A stretch of DNA of 26,796 nt from Smittium mucronatum. Lineage: Eukaryota; Kickxellomycota; Harpellomycetes; Harpellales; Legeriomycetaceae. The stretch lies in contig LSSL01000438.1 in NCBI GenBank assembly GCA_001953115.1, positions 5,734 through 32,529 of the forward strand, read 5' to 3'. Position numbers and translations under genes: made by a program. This document shows, piece by piece, positions 1 through 10,633 of this stretch. Below the pieces are notes generated by a model that saw only the letters and a list, made by a program, of their open reading frames with translations, did no database searches and was not told the DNA's origin. Within the stretch, counting starts at the first letter, position 1, and the number at the start of each line of letters is the position of its first letter.

Positions 1-282
1 AGGAGCTCAATAGCTTCAATGAACTGTTTTTAATTGAAAAAGAGCTTAATTCATGACTGCACGTAACCTCAGTCATCCAGCCTACTTGAAGCAATGCCAG
101 GGGGGGTCTTTCGGTTGGTAGATTGAACCCTTTTCCCATAGGTATGCAGCCGGTAGTCCGGCAGAGGAGCTTATTGTAGTTAGGATAATAGTCTTTTATA
201 TACGTCTTTTTTTTTTTTCAAATTTTTTTAGTATAGTTTTTAATGACGTTATCTTACAATAAAATTCCGTGATACAAAAATA
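1..282 (+). mobile_element. Dispersed ~0.6 kb repeat, copy 1 (3' half, cut by window edge)
   Basis: This is the 3' half of a non-coding repeat that recurs at 6840-7438 and, inverted, at 24600-25190. Shared blocks in order are a GAGCTTAATT-like segment, a CCTCAGTCATCCAGCCTACT-like segment, CCAG followed by a G run (seven G here), CCCTTTTCCC, a GTAGTCCGGCAGAGGAGCTTATT block (positions 153-174), and TTTTTAGTATAGTTTTTAATGACG. It closes with ACAATAAAATTCCGTGATA and then A/T-rich DNA. AATAAA just before an A-rich end is what a polyadenylated retroposon (SINE or non-autonomous LINE) leaves. It keeps the GC-rich GTAGTCCGGCAGAGG block that copy 2 has lost. No open reading frame is present. The 5' half lies outside the window, so the length cannot be measured. 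Confidence 0.7.
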
Positions 283-963
283 TATATATAAATAAGTATA
301 TATTCATCATTTTTTAATTTTAAGAACTTTTCGCAAAACATTCCTATTTTTTTTAATAAAGTTTTATTATCAGCTGAAATATGTTCTAAATTAAAAAAAG
401 TATGTAATGAATATTTCAAATCTTTTAAAAAAATTCAAATAAAATAAAAATCTTGAAAAAAAAGCTGTGGAATAATTCCTGAATTTTCGATTTGTAGTTA
501 GAACTTTTTTTTTTTTTGAAATTTAAATGTTTTAGTTTAAATCAGATTATGTTTTATCAAAAAAAATTTCTTAAAAAAGAAACCTGAAGGGAAAGAAAAT
601 TTTAAAAAAACAATAAAAACCAAAACAATTTTTCGCTTTTTTTTTTTAAAAAAAATATTTTAATAATAGATTTTATTAGAATTTTATTGTTTTAAAAAAA
701 TCCTTAAAAAAATCATAGCCTTTTTTTTTTTTGAAAATATACATCTTTAGTCAAATTGAAACATTTACTTTGGTATAATAATTTAATAAGGAGAAAACTA
801 CAAAGAAATTTATTTAGTACGTCAAAAACAATTATATTCGATCTTTTTTAACGATTTTTTGCATTTTTAACACGTGGATTTGATCCGATATAATTATGAG
901 AGAAATTTATTGGATACTATTAATTTCATTGAATCAATATTCAACTAATAGAAAAAAAATTTA

Positions 964-1015
964 AATCACTTTAAATTTTTATTGTGACCAATACCTTATG
1001 TCTAATCACTTTAAA
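964..1015. repeat. Short direct repeat AATCACTTTAAA, 40-base period
   Basis: AATCACTTTAAA occurs at 964-975 and again at 1004-1015, exactly 40 bases apart. The sequence between the copies is not otherwise obviously duplicated. In DNA this AT-rich, a 12-base match containing two C could still be chance. Confidence 0.35.
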
Positions 1016-1452
1016 CGGCAATTTTATTTAGGTTAAAGGGTATTTTACGATCAATTTAAGTAAAAAGCTGTAATTTTGATCATTATCTGTCAATTTGAAG
1101 TTGAAAGGATTAATTTAACAGAAATCTGACTTATTGACCTATTGACTTTTTTTCTAATAAAACTATGTCCTTTTTAAAAGTTGAAAACAAAAAGGAGTCT
1201 TCTGTTTTTTTACTGGCAATACTTTTACCCAATAAAACCCGTATAATTTTTCTTCAATATGAAAATCAAAATCTTAATTGATATCCTCATTCAAAATTAA
1301 ACTGCATTATGGAAGAATAAAAAAACGAATAAAGCATTGGAAAATTATTGGTTAAATTTTTTTAGGATTTTTTGGAGGATTTAAAAGAATTGCAGATTCT
1401 AATAAGGGAATAATTCAATTTGGCGGATTTTTGTAATATTGATTTTTAAAAA

Positions 1453-1507
1453 AACCAAATTGACTGATAGTCATCAAGATAATCGCCTTTTAACCAAATT
1501 GACTGAT
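1453..1507. repeat. Short direct repeat AACCAAATTGACTGAT, 39-base period
   Basis: The 16-mer AACCAAATTGACTGAT occurs at 1453-1468 and 1492-1507, 39 bases apart. Each copy is followed by a short A/T stretch ending in ATCA. A perfect 16-base match with five G/C positions is unlikely by chance at this distance, so it is probably a remnant of a two-unit tandem duplication. Confidence 0.5.
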
Positions 1508-4500
1508 TTTTATCAGCTAAAAATCTATTCATTTCTGGTAAAATACAAGAAAAAATTTTATTACTATAAATTCGAATGAAATATTATCAATTTAAAATGA
1601 TATTTCTAACAAAAAAAAATCTAATTAAGATCCAAATATTATATCACATTTATTTCTTGAGATCATTATTTTAGACAAGAATATTTTACGGAGGCAGGAA
1701 TCCAATTTTTTCTAAATTTAAAGTCACCAAATATAATATCTCTATTAAAATTTTAATTTTTTACTGATAGTAAATATTTATAATTAATATATGCATAGAA
1801 CTAATAATATTCAAAAATTTGTAAATATAAAATTTTAGAAACATAATTAGTAGAAATAAATCCTGGTTATCTTGACAAATAAGTTTATACAATTAACCTG
1901 AATAATAATACCCATTACCGCATTATTTTGATTATTGATTTAAATTTGGAAAATAGCATAAAGAAGCTATGTTCAATTTTTTTATACTTCAAATATTATA
2001 TATTTGATCTAAAATTGCCCAGATTTTTTTTTTGAATCCCGATTTCTTTATTAATCCTTGTTGTAAATTTATAGTGCAATAATAATAATAGAGTGCACAT
2101 GTATAATAAAAAGTTATTTATAAGGGAAAGATTATGACAATTTTTTTTAATTTTTATAATTTTCCGCTCTAAAATAAAATTTTTATTTGCTTATTATACT
2201 TAAAAATTGTATTTTATAAATATAGCTTTACTATTTCGCTTTGAAAATAAAATATCCATAATTATGCAAGATTATAATTATCTCAAAATCAAAATAATGT
2301 AGGGATAAAAATAAAACAGAAAATAAAAAATGATATGATCAGACTACCAAAGAAAAAAAATATTTTAAATAAATGATAGCCGTTTATATGTTGAACACTT
2401 TAATATCTCTTAAATACAATACAATTAAATATTTTTTATAAATTGTATTGTAAAAAGCAGTTATAAGTAAAAATAATATGTGCTTCAATCAAATTTTTTT
2501 GTTTATACGCTTAAATAATAAATTAATTTCTTAATAACATTTCAGAAACAAATGCCTAGTTCTATCTAATTTTTATTTTTTACTAGAATAAATGAAAATT
2601 GTCCTATAAATGTATTTGAGACAATTAATTGGGCACAACAAAAATTTACAGTCATTTATTTAAATTTATATTGGTGAAATTTTTATTAAATAAAATTAAT
2701 ATTATCCGATATATTTACCTCTTAATTAAAGCAGATCAAATCTACTTAGGAGCTAAATCCACTTAAAAAACATATATTTTAATATGCTTTTAATGCAAAG
2801 ATATAATAAAAAAAATCGCTATTGTTTTTTTTTAACATTTCGATGAAAGTGCTAAAATGACACAGCTTTAGACATTAAAATAAATTGAGGTCTAAAATTC
2901 AAAAATTCGATTTGAAAAATATGAAAATAAATCGGAAAAATAGCAAATGTTTTGGATTTGAGTTTTATATTTTTAAAAGAATCTTAGTATACTTTTGGCT
3001 ATTTGTGGAATGAATTATAATCCTTAAAACCAATGGAATTAGCTTTATAAATAATTTTATGCTGTATTTTTTTGAAAAAATATTAGATTTTTAACATAAA
3101 AAAGAATATCATATTTTTCCATTGTTTTTTTTAGAATCCTGAGTCCTGTTTTCGAACTCTTTTAAATTATTTAAAATTAAATAGCTTTAAGTTTTCGTAT
3201 AAAAAAAAGGGGGTGATTCCAATATAACACAATCCGTCAGTCAAATATCTGGGCAATTTTTGTAAAAGATAAATATTACGGGAAAGCTTTAATTCTAATC
3301 TCAGATTTAAAATAATGGCTTGAATTTTCATTGGGGCCAAAAAATGATAAATTGAACGAAAATTAAAAAATAAAATAAAATTTAACACTTTTGATGATCA
3401 TTTTTTACCATAATATTATGTGCGTTGATATAATATACGATACTTATATTTTCTTAAAATACATAAAATTTAACATTATTACTCGATTTTTATAGTTCTT
3501 TTTTTTTTTTAAATTTTTTAAATTGATGTTAAATTTAATCGGGAAACTATAATAAATGTTATACTTTTGTATTTTAATTAGCTTTACAGCAAATAAACTC
3601 ACTTTTTTTTCAAACTTTCTTCGTTCAAACAAATCAATTTATTTTAATTTCACATCAGTTTTAATCAACTCTCATGGGTTTGATTTTAAATTTATCTAGT
3701 TAAATTAATTTTATACCTTTACTTATCTTATTGGATTTTAAATATGCAATAGGTAGATTTAGAATTGAATATTAAATAATTTTTTGCGAAATAATTTAAA
3801 CTTAACTTATATTTATAAGATAATATAACTCGCCAATTTCCAGAAAAAATTTGCTTTTTGTTTTTTAATATTTCTATACATTGGATCAACCTAGATTTTT
3901 AATATATCGGGAATTTTCACCAAAGTAATTGAATATATGCCATTTCATTTTTGAGGTTTTAATTACGGTTTTAATTTTAGTCTATGATCCACTAAATAGA
4001 TTTTTGTTGCCATAATAGTTTTAAAGCTATTTTTAAATCTCTCGCCTTAGCAATTTGAAATATTTTTTAACCGCTTTCTATGTATAATTCAGGTTTTTTT
4101 CTATTAAGTTTTACACAAAGTAAAATCCATTTATTTTCAGAAAGGTGTTTTCTAATTTTTATAGCCTTTTTATTTTAAAAAATGCAGAAATATCACAATA
4201 AACATCAACTCTATAATTTTTTTTTAAATTTTTTAATAGAAATTACTTGCTAAATTAAAATCCCCATATCTAAAAATATTATTCATATTATCCCAATTTA
4301 TTTTGATAATATAGATCCAATTTTCAAACAATACCTGTAGTATTATTAAAGAATCTCACTTTTATAACTAATTAAATGTTTACAACTTTTATATTCTTGG
4401 AATAAATATTATTATTATATTTTTTTTGGTCTTTAATGTTTTAGTGATATTTATTAGGAGAAAAAAAAAAGAAGAAAATTAATTCTAGTTTAAATTTCAT

Positions 4501-4898
4501 ATAATCTTTTATTACTTAGATAATAGTTTATTCAGTGATCAACAAAAAAATTCTTGATTATCTACCTCATTTAGTGAGTTAAATTTTATATTTTTTTATG
4601 AAGATTTAAACCTTTTTAAAATTTTCGACTCAAACTAATAAATATTATTAATTTATATTTAATCTAATATGCTAAAAATTTAATAATATTTAAGGTTAGA
4701 TGAGAGATGCTATACATATTTTTATAGTTTTTTTGAAAACCTGAAATAAAATCGAAAATCAATCAATTCGGTTCTAATAATATTTTATTGCATTTTCAAC
4801 TTCTAGACTAGGTTTAAAAATGGTATAATATAAACAATTAACTTAAAATTGGGGGTTTTTCTAATAATAAAATCGAGGGATAAGAAAAAATGATCAAG

Positions 4899-5245
4899 AT
4901 TTTGAAATTATTCACAAAAATAGTCAAAATTTCAAAATATTATGGAAACTGGTCAAATAAATTATCCGTATTCACAATTTAGCAAATAAACTCGAGTTCA
5001 GTATTGATAGACAAAATTAGGAATGCTCATAGGAAAAAAATATAAGGCATATTTTATTATTTATTATTCTTTGACCCAAGCTATAAAGTAAGATAAATAT
5101 CTGCCTTTTACCTAAATTATGATTAAATTTATTATATAAAAAAATTTGAATTATATCTGATATTTTTAATTCTTCATAAATGTAATTTTATAAATATATT
5201 TTGAAAAAGTTTTAATTGTAATAGCTGTCTAATTAGCGAAAAAAA
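4899..5245 (+). repeat. Inverted repeat IR1, left arm
   Basis: Read forward, this arm matches the reverse complement of about 6076-6397. Anchors seen in both arms are TTTTGAAAT followed by CACAAAAATAGTCAAA, AATAAACTCGAG versus AATAAACGCGAG, AAGCTATAAAGTAAGATAAA versus AAGCTATAAAGTGAGATAAA, and TTTGAATTATATCTGATATT versus TTTGAATTCTATCTGATATT. Similarity is roughly three bases in four over the core (about 4975-5165) and fades inward. Weak similarity may continue inward to about 5395. It contains no coding frame. Confidence 0.65.
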
Positions 5246-6075
5246 TTTCTTCTAACCAATTATCTCTTTTAATAAATAAATCCTAATAATAGTTCTACTA
5301 ATGGATATTTTACTACTCAAATCAACAAAAAATTCTGTATGAATGAACTATGAATAAATTAAATGAAATTTGTATGAATCTAGCTTTAAAAATTTCCCCT
5401 AATTATTTTGAGTTCCTCAATTTAATTTTCGGGTTTGGCCCACTTAAAATAAAAATGTACACTTAGATATTATTTATCTCTGCATGTTGATAGTTACTTA
5501 TTAATAGGGTCTGAGTTTTGATATTTAAAGATATGAAACTTTGACCAAACACTCATTTATATTTTAGATGATATTAAGAAAAATAGTTTTTTTTTTTTGA
5601 TAAATATTAAGAGAATTAAGTGTTTTATATATATATATAAAAGATAGTTTTCACCTTGTGCATTCTTACTGCATATATTTGGAAGTAATTAAAATATCGA
5701 TTTTTTTAACAGTTATTCAATTTATTGAATCAAAAATCGTAATATATATATTTAATTTGTGCAAATTAATTTAAAATTTACTGTTTGGAGATAATCAGAC
5801 ATTTAAAGTATAACATGGTCTAATTTTAAAAGTTATATTGTACATATACTTAAATAATTTAAATTAAGGCAATTGAGCAGAGTTTTATTACATATATAAA
5901 TTGGATAAAGTGATATTGTGAGATTTTGGAATTTAACCTAGTTGAATTCTGGTTTTAAATAAATTAGGAAGTCTTAAGCTGGTTAGTTTTTTTATATATT
6001 TCTGGGCCATTTAAAGCTTTAAAAAAAGACAAAAAATAATTTTATTTTTATAATTAGAAGCCATATTCTCTATCT
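5246..6075. other. Spacer of IR1, no gene seen
   Basis: This AT-rich spacer lies between the two IR1 arms. It holds a TA microsatellite at about 5625-5640 and no frame of note. Weak arm-to-arm similarity may reach into both edges, leaving about 540 bases of unmatched centre. I find no transposase-like coding remnant in it. Confidence 0.5.
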
Positions 6076-6397
6076 ATTAATGACTGATTAGTGATTTTTG
6101 ACTCAAGTAAGTATATTATAGAACTATATGTCCATTTTTTAAAATATCAGATAGAATTCAAATATTTTTTTATCAAAAATTTAAACAAAATTTAGGGAAA
6201 AAGCCGATATTTATCTCACTTTATAGCTTAAACCAACGAAATACAAAGAATAAAATTAATATTATATTTTTACACTATAATCATACTTAGTTTTATCAAT
6301 CGAAACTCAGCTCGCGTTTATTCACTAAATTATGAATATGGTTAAATTTTTTGATATTATTTTTTAAATTTGACTATTTTTGTAAATGATTTCAAAA
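6076..6397 (-). repeat. Inverted repeat IR1, right arm
   Basis: The reverse complement of this segment matches 4899-5245. Within it the motif TTTGACTATTTTTGTAAATG (6369-6388) is followed by a second ATTGACTATTTGTG (about 6399-6412). The arm's outer edge therefore carries a small internal duplication of the TGACTATTT motif. The arm is non-coding. Confidence 0.65.
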
Positions 6398-6839
6398 TAT
6401 TGACTATTTGTGCAATTATCTCTAAAATTAGTTTACTCGATTCTTGTTAATGAACTGTAAAGTGAAAAAATATTTAAATATAATTTAATGCGAAGATTTT
6501 AAGAAGTTTTATCTAACTCAAATACAACTAAAAAAAAAAAGATCGTGAAATAAAAGAGTGATTAAGATTTTTCATCAAACATCCAAAATTAAATAATATT
6601 AATATATATATGTAAAATTTATCCAATTTTATTGGTCGATGAAAATTATATTTTTTTATTTCAAAATAAATACGAATATGGATATTTCTATGGGTGTATA
6701 CTTTTAAAATTTAAGGTTAATTTTAATTTTTGAGTTTTATTTATATTAAATGTTTATTTATTGGGGTTTCTAGTACTTTTTTATGATTTTTTATATTTAG
6801 CCAGCTATTAATTTTAAAAAAACCAAATTTGGAGCTCAT
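6398..6839. other. AT-rich stretch without a recognisable gene
   Basis: This is AT-rich DNA between IR1 and repeat copy 2, with a TA microsatellite near 6601-6612. I see nothing functional in it. Confidence 0.5.
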
Positions 6840-7438
6840 AGAGTGAAGTAAATTTCATTGGTTTAAGAGCTTATTAATTGTACTTTTCGAATTACACTAA
6901 ACTAAAATTTTACACAGTAATGTGCTATTCTTGGTTGGGAGTAATGGAGACAGTGCACAGCAATTCGTAGAACAGCGATTCAAGAAGAACTGATAATTTA
7001 GTACAGCCTGAGACATTTTCAACTTCAAAAGCTCAACGACCGATTGTTGGAAGGATCTCAGAGTCTAGAAGCTATTTGTATGAAAGCCATTATTATCAAT
7101 CCTACGTTTGGTTAGGAGTCTAATTTTATTTATTCTGTTGGGTGTAGGCTCTGATTAGTAGCACAATAGCTCCAATTAAATATTTTTCGTATAAAATGAG
7201 ATTAATTAATGACATCAAGTAGCCTCAGCTATCTAGCCTAGTTGAAGCAATACCAGAAAGGGAGTCTTTTTGATAGCAGATTTCACACTTTTCCCTTAGT
7301 TACGCAGTCAAAAACCCAACAGAGGTGCATATTGTGGATAGGTTAATTATGTTTCATTAAGATTTTTCATCATTTAAAATTTTTTTAGTTTAGTTTTTAA
7401 TGAAGTTATATACAATAAAATTCATTGATAAAAAAAAA
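6840..7438 (+). mobile_element. Dispersed ~0.6 kb repeat, copy 2 (full length, decayed)
   Basis: This is a full-length copy, about 600 bases. Similarity to copy 3 starts at AGAGTGAA (6840). It runs through TTGTACTTTTCGAATTACAC (6878-6897), a CTTGGTTGGGAGTAATGGAG block (6930-6949), GCTATTTGTATGAAAGCCAT (7071-7090), GTAGGCTCTGATTA, AGCCTCAGC and CCAG plus an interrupted G run. It ends at ACAATAAAATTCATTGATAA followed by an A9 tail. There is no coding frame. It is clearly more AT-rich than copies 1 and 3: where they read GTAGTCCGGCAGAGG, this copy reads AAAACCCAACAGAGG, and GCGCAC and GCGATTC have become GTGCAC and GCAATTC. No convincing target-site duplication was seen. The A tail and AATAAA favour a SINE-like or truncated LINE-like retroposon over an LTR. 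Confidence 0.75.
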
Positions 7439-8550
7439 CCTAATTGGGATCTTAAATGAGTAAAAGATGTTTGAAATTATAGATTTATTGATATTCATTA
7501 TAGTATTTGAATTTTTTTAATTTTTAATCATAGATTGAAATATTTAAGAATAAAGAAAATAAGGTTAAAGTTTTTTATAATTTCAATTAAATTTTGTTTT
7601 GATTTAAATTTCGAAATATAAGATACATAAATCAATAAAAATTATTTATCAATTTTATAAAATTAGTGAATTTGTAATCTCTATCAAAAATAATTTGTTA
7701 TTTTTTTCCTCTTTTATAAATTTAAAGTTAAAAAAACCTTAATAAATAAATCATTCAAATAAAATTAAATTCATTTTTAATTTTTTAAAAAGATTTTATA
7801 AATCTAAAAATCTTTAAAATGTATTTTTTTTGTAGTATCTATCTTTAGTAAAATTAATAAATGATTTGAAGGAATAGAAAATATTTTCAATGAAATGAAT
7901 CAAGAAATTAATAATTTTTTTTTTAATATAAACAGCTTGTAGAATGTTAAATTTAGTATTTTAAATTAGGAAATATAATAAAAGTGGTTTTGATTGTTAA
8001 AATGATCATAATTTTAACAAAATTATGTAAAGTTGATTTTATTTATAGGTTAAAACCCCTAAATTAATTTATTTAATAATTTAAAACAGGGTTTTTTCTA
8101 TGTAAGATAATTAAAAACCTTATTAAAAAAATATGATGTTCTTTAAATTGGGGGAAATTATTTTTTAAATTTTAAAAAAATTAATATAAATATATAATTT
8201 TTTGGATTTAAATTTACTATATAAATTTCATAAATATTAAATCAAGGTGGGGAATATATAATATAATTATAATTGATGGTATTATTTATTGGTAATTTTT
8301 GAAACTAAAAAATTATTAAATATTTTTTGGTGTATCCAATAATTAAAAAACCTAGAAAGGGGGTTTCAAAATCATAATAGGAGAAATTTTTTATATAGAA
8401 TAATTATCGGTATTTTTATTTAATTTTAAACTCTTAAAATTATACTAATATTTATATTTTAGATTTATTATTTTAAATTTAACAGAATTTGCAATAAACC
8501 GATTAACTTTTCTTGGGTAATTTTTTAAATTTAAAAGGCGAATTTATGAA

Positions 8551-8562
8551 CCCCCCCCCCCC
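8551..8562. repeat. Isolated C12 homopolymer
   Basis: Twelve consecutive C sit between AATTTATGAA and TAAAAAAATAAAA, in DNA that is otherwise about four fifths A+T. The dispersed repeat also carries a variable G/C run, but none of that repeat's other blocks flank this tract. Confidence 0.7.
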
Positions 8563-10583
8563 TAAAAAAATAAAAATCAACTATATTAAATTGTTAATAT
8601 GATTTATTATTTAACTGAAATCAAGTTTGAAAAGAGTAATCTGATTTTCCTTTAAAAAATAATTTTGATATTATTTGTCAAATAATCATAGAATAAAATA
8701 AATTCTAAAGGATATAAAAGTTTCTTCTTTAAAAGTTTTTCATTTAAAGATATTTAAATGTCTTATTTAGTTTTTTAATATTTTATTTCATAAAAAAAAA
8801 TTACGCCCTGGAAAGTTATTTAGTATATATATAAAAAAAAAAATTTTCACCTTTTTATCGGTACAATTAAATTATTCAATTTAAATACTGATTTATGAGT
8901 ATAATTCCAAAATATATGAAATTATAATTCGTTTTTCTAATTCTCAAAGATAAAAGGTATCAATATTTATCCAAAAAACTAAAAACATTCTTAAATATTT
9001 TGAGAGAAAAGAAAAAATTAAAGTTATATATTATATTTATAATATCAAATTTTTATCGTGCTGTTCAAATATAAACCTAATAATTTTTAAATTAGAAAAA
9101 ATATTCTTGCAGAAAATAAAAAATAAAAGTGTTGTTTAATGTATTGAGCAATTCGGAAGCGATTATAATTAATAATACTTATTAATTGACTAAAATTTTT
9201 TCATATGGTTAATAAATTTAAAATTTTAGATTAAAAATAAAATAAAATTAATTGATTGTATAAATTTAGGTTAAGAGGTGAAATCTGGAAGGAAAAATTC
9301 TTTATTTTCAACTTGAAAATTTTTTTTTAATTTTTTTAATTTTAATCCAATCACCTTATTTCTAATAATTGTAACATGAATTCCAAAAGATGGCATCAGG
9401 ATTAGTTCTTATATATATGTTTATTAAATATGTGCTTCCGAGAATATCTGGAAAAAAAATTGATTTAGCTTTTTTATTAATTGAAATATTCACAAAATAT
9501 TATGCAAAATATATAACTAAATATGAAAAGACATAAATAACCACGAAACATAAAAAATCATTAAATAAAGCAAAATCAGCCCGTTTATTATTTTCGAATA
9601 TTCAAGTTACTTATTCGAAGAAATTTATCAAAAATAGTAAAATAATTTGATCATAGTAACTTTATATATATATTTATTTAAATAATGAATAAAGAATAAA
9701 GATTGATAAAATGGAATTTTTTAATTTTATCATATATAAAAGGTAAGATAAATATAAAAAGCCAACTATTTATGTGTATTAGATTTTTCAAAATTAATTT
9801 TTAGACTCATAGCTTCAAATAGTATTAAGAATTTTATTCAGAAATAAATGAATTTTAGTGTAATATAACTTTCGATTATTAGGTTTATAACTTAAATAAT
9901 TTATACAAAAAACTGGAAACATAAAAAAACAAACAACTGAAAGTAACTCATTTTCTTATAATTAAAATATAAAAAAATAGAAAATAATTTATGGCTAATT
10001 CAAATAATTTGCTGATATTTCTAAGAATGAAATTCTATATTTTTAATTTAGATACCATAAAAAATGGCCCAGAAAATAATCATAGCAAGAATAATATAAA
10101 TAAGATAAAATATATCACAGTTTAAACACTTGACCTTTAAATATGAAACAAAATTGTAAATTTAAAATTATATAAATCTAAAATATTTCAAATTAATTAT
10201 CTTCTAATATAAAAAATTTCACGTTTGCTAAATTTTTAAAAACATTAGGTTTATTTTAAATTATTTCAGGTAAAAGAAATAAAAATAGTGAACAATTTCT
10301 AAATGTAAAATAAAAGTAATATTATCTCTACTCGCCCTTAAATAATATTACTATAAAAAGAAAAAATATGATTCATAATTTTTTTAACTAAATTTTTTAA
10401 TCTTAGAAAGTAATTCAGAGACAATATAAATTAATTCTTCAATAAGTTAAAAATAGGTGATACTTTGTTAATTAGATTTTTTTGAGTATTCCAATACCTT
10501 AAAAAAAATCAAAATTAATAAAAAATTAAATAATCGATTTGTTTTAGATTTAGATTTAAATCATTTTCATTATTATTTAAACA

Positions 10584-10633
10584 TGGCACTAATTGATTCA
10601 CAAAAATCGGATATTTAACTATTAATTGTGCCA
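10584..10633. repeat. Short imperfect inverted repeat (hairpin)
   Basis: TGGCACTAATTGAT at the left faces ATTAATTGTGCCA at the right. The outer TGGCAC/GTGCCA match is perfect and the inner AATT positions match with one bulge. The loop is about 23 bases of A/T-rich sequence. It could be a tiny foldback remnant. No target duplication was seen. Confidence 0.4.

Larger units (their letters stand above)
283..4898. other. AT-rich stretch without a recognisable gene
   Basis: I see no gene here. The stretch is dominated by A and T runs, with short TA microsatellites near 281-294 and an AAT microsatellite near 2079-2090. The longest ATG-started frames are a 73-codon one (3167-3388, minus) and a 62-codon one (3444-3632, minus). 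Both encode low-complexity peptides rich in F, I, L, K and N, as chance frames in such DNA do. Two short direct-repeat pairs with about 40-base spacing occur at 964-1015 and 1453-1507 and are listed separately. Confidence 0.6.

Noticed and set aside
3167..3632. Two small minus-strand frames of 73 and 62 codons.
   Set aside because: Low-complexity F/I/L/K/N peptides with no motif, in DNA where such frames arise by chance. The second is mostly asparagine and lysine from A/T runs.
6925..6950. RNA polymerase III A-box (TGGGAGTAATGG-like) in the repeat head.
   Set aside because: It departs from the A-box consensus at key positions and no B-box was found at a suitable distance, so a tRNA-derived origin is not supported.
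6840..7438. Repeat copies considered as solo LTRs.
   Set aside because: No TG...CA termini were found at the boundaries. The copies end in an AATAAA motif followed by an A-rich tail, which favours a retroposon.
9660..9780. Possible extra copy of an IR1 arm (ATATAAAAGGTAAGATAAAT word).
   Set aside because: Only one short word matches and the flanks do not align, as expected by chance in AT-rich DNA.
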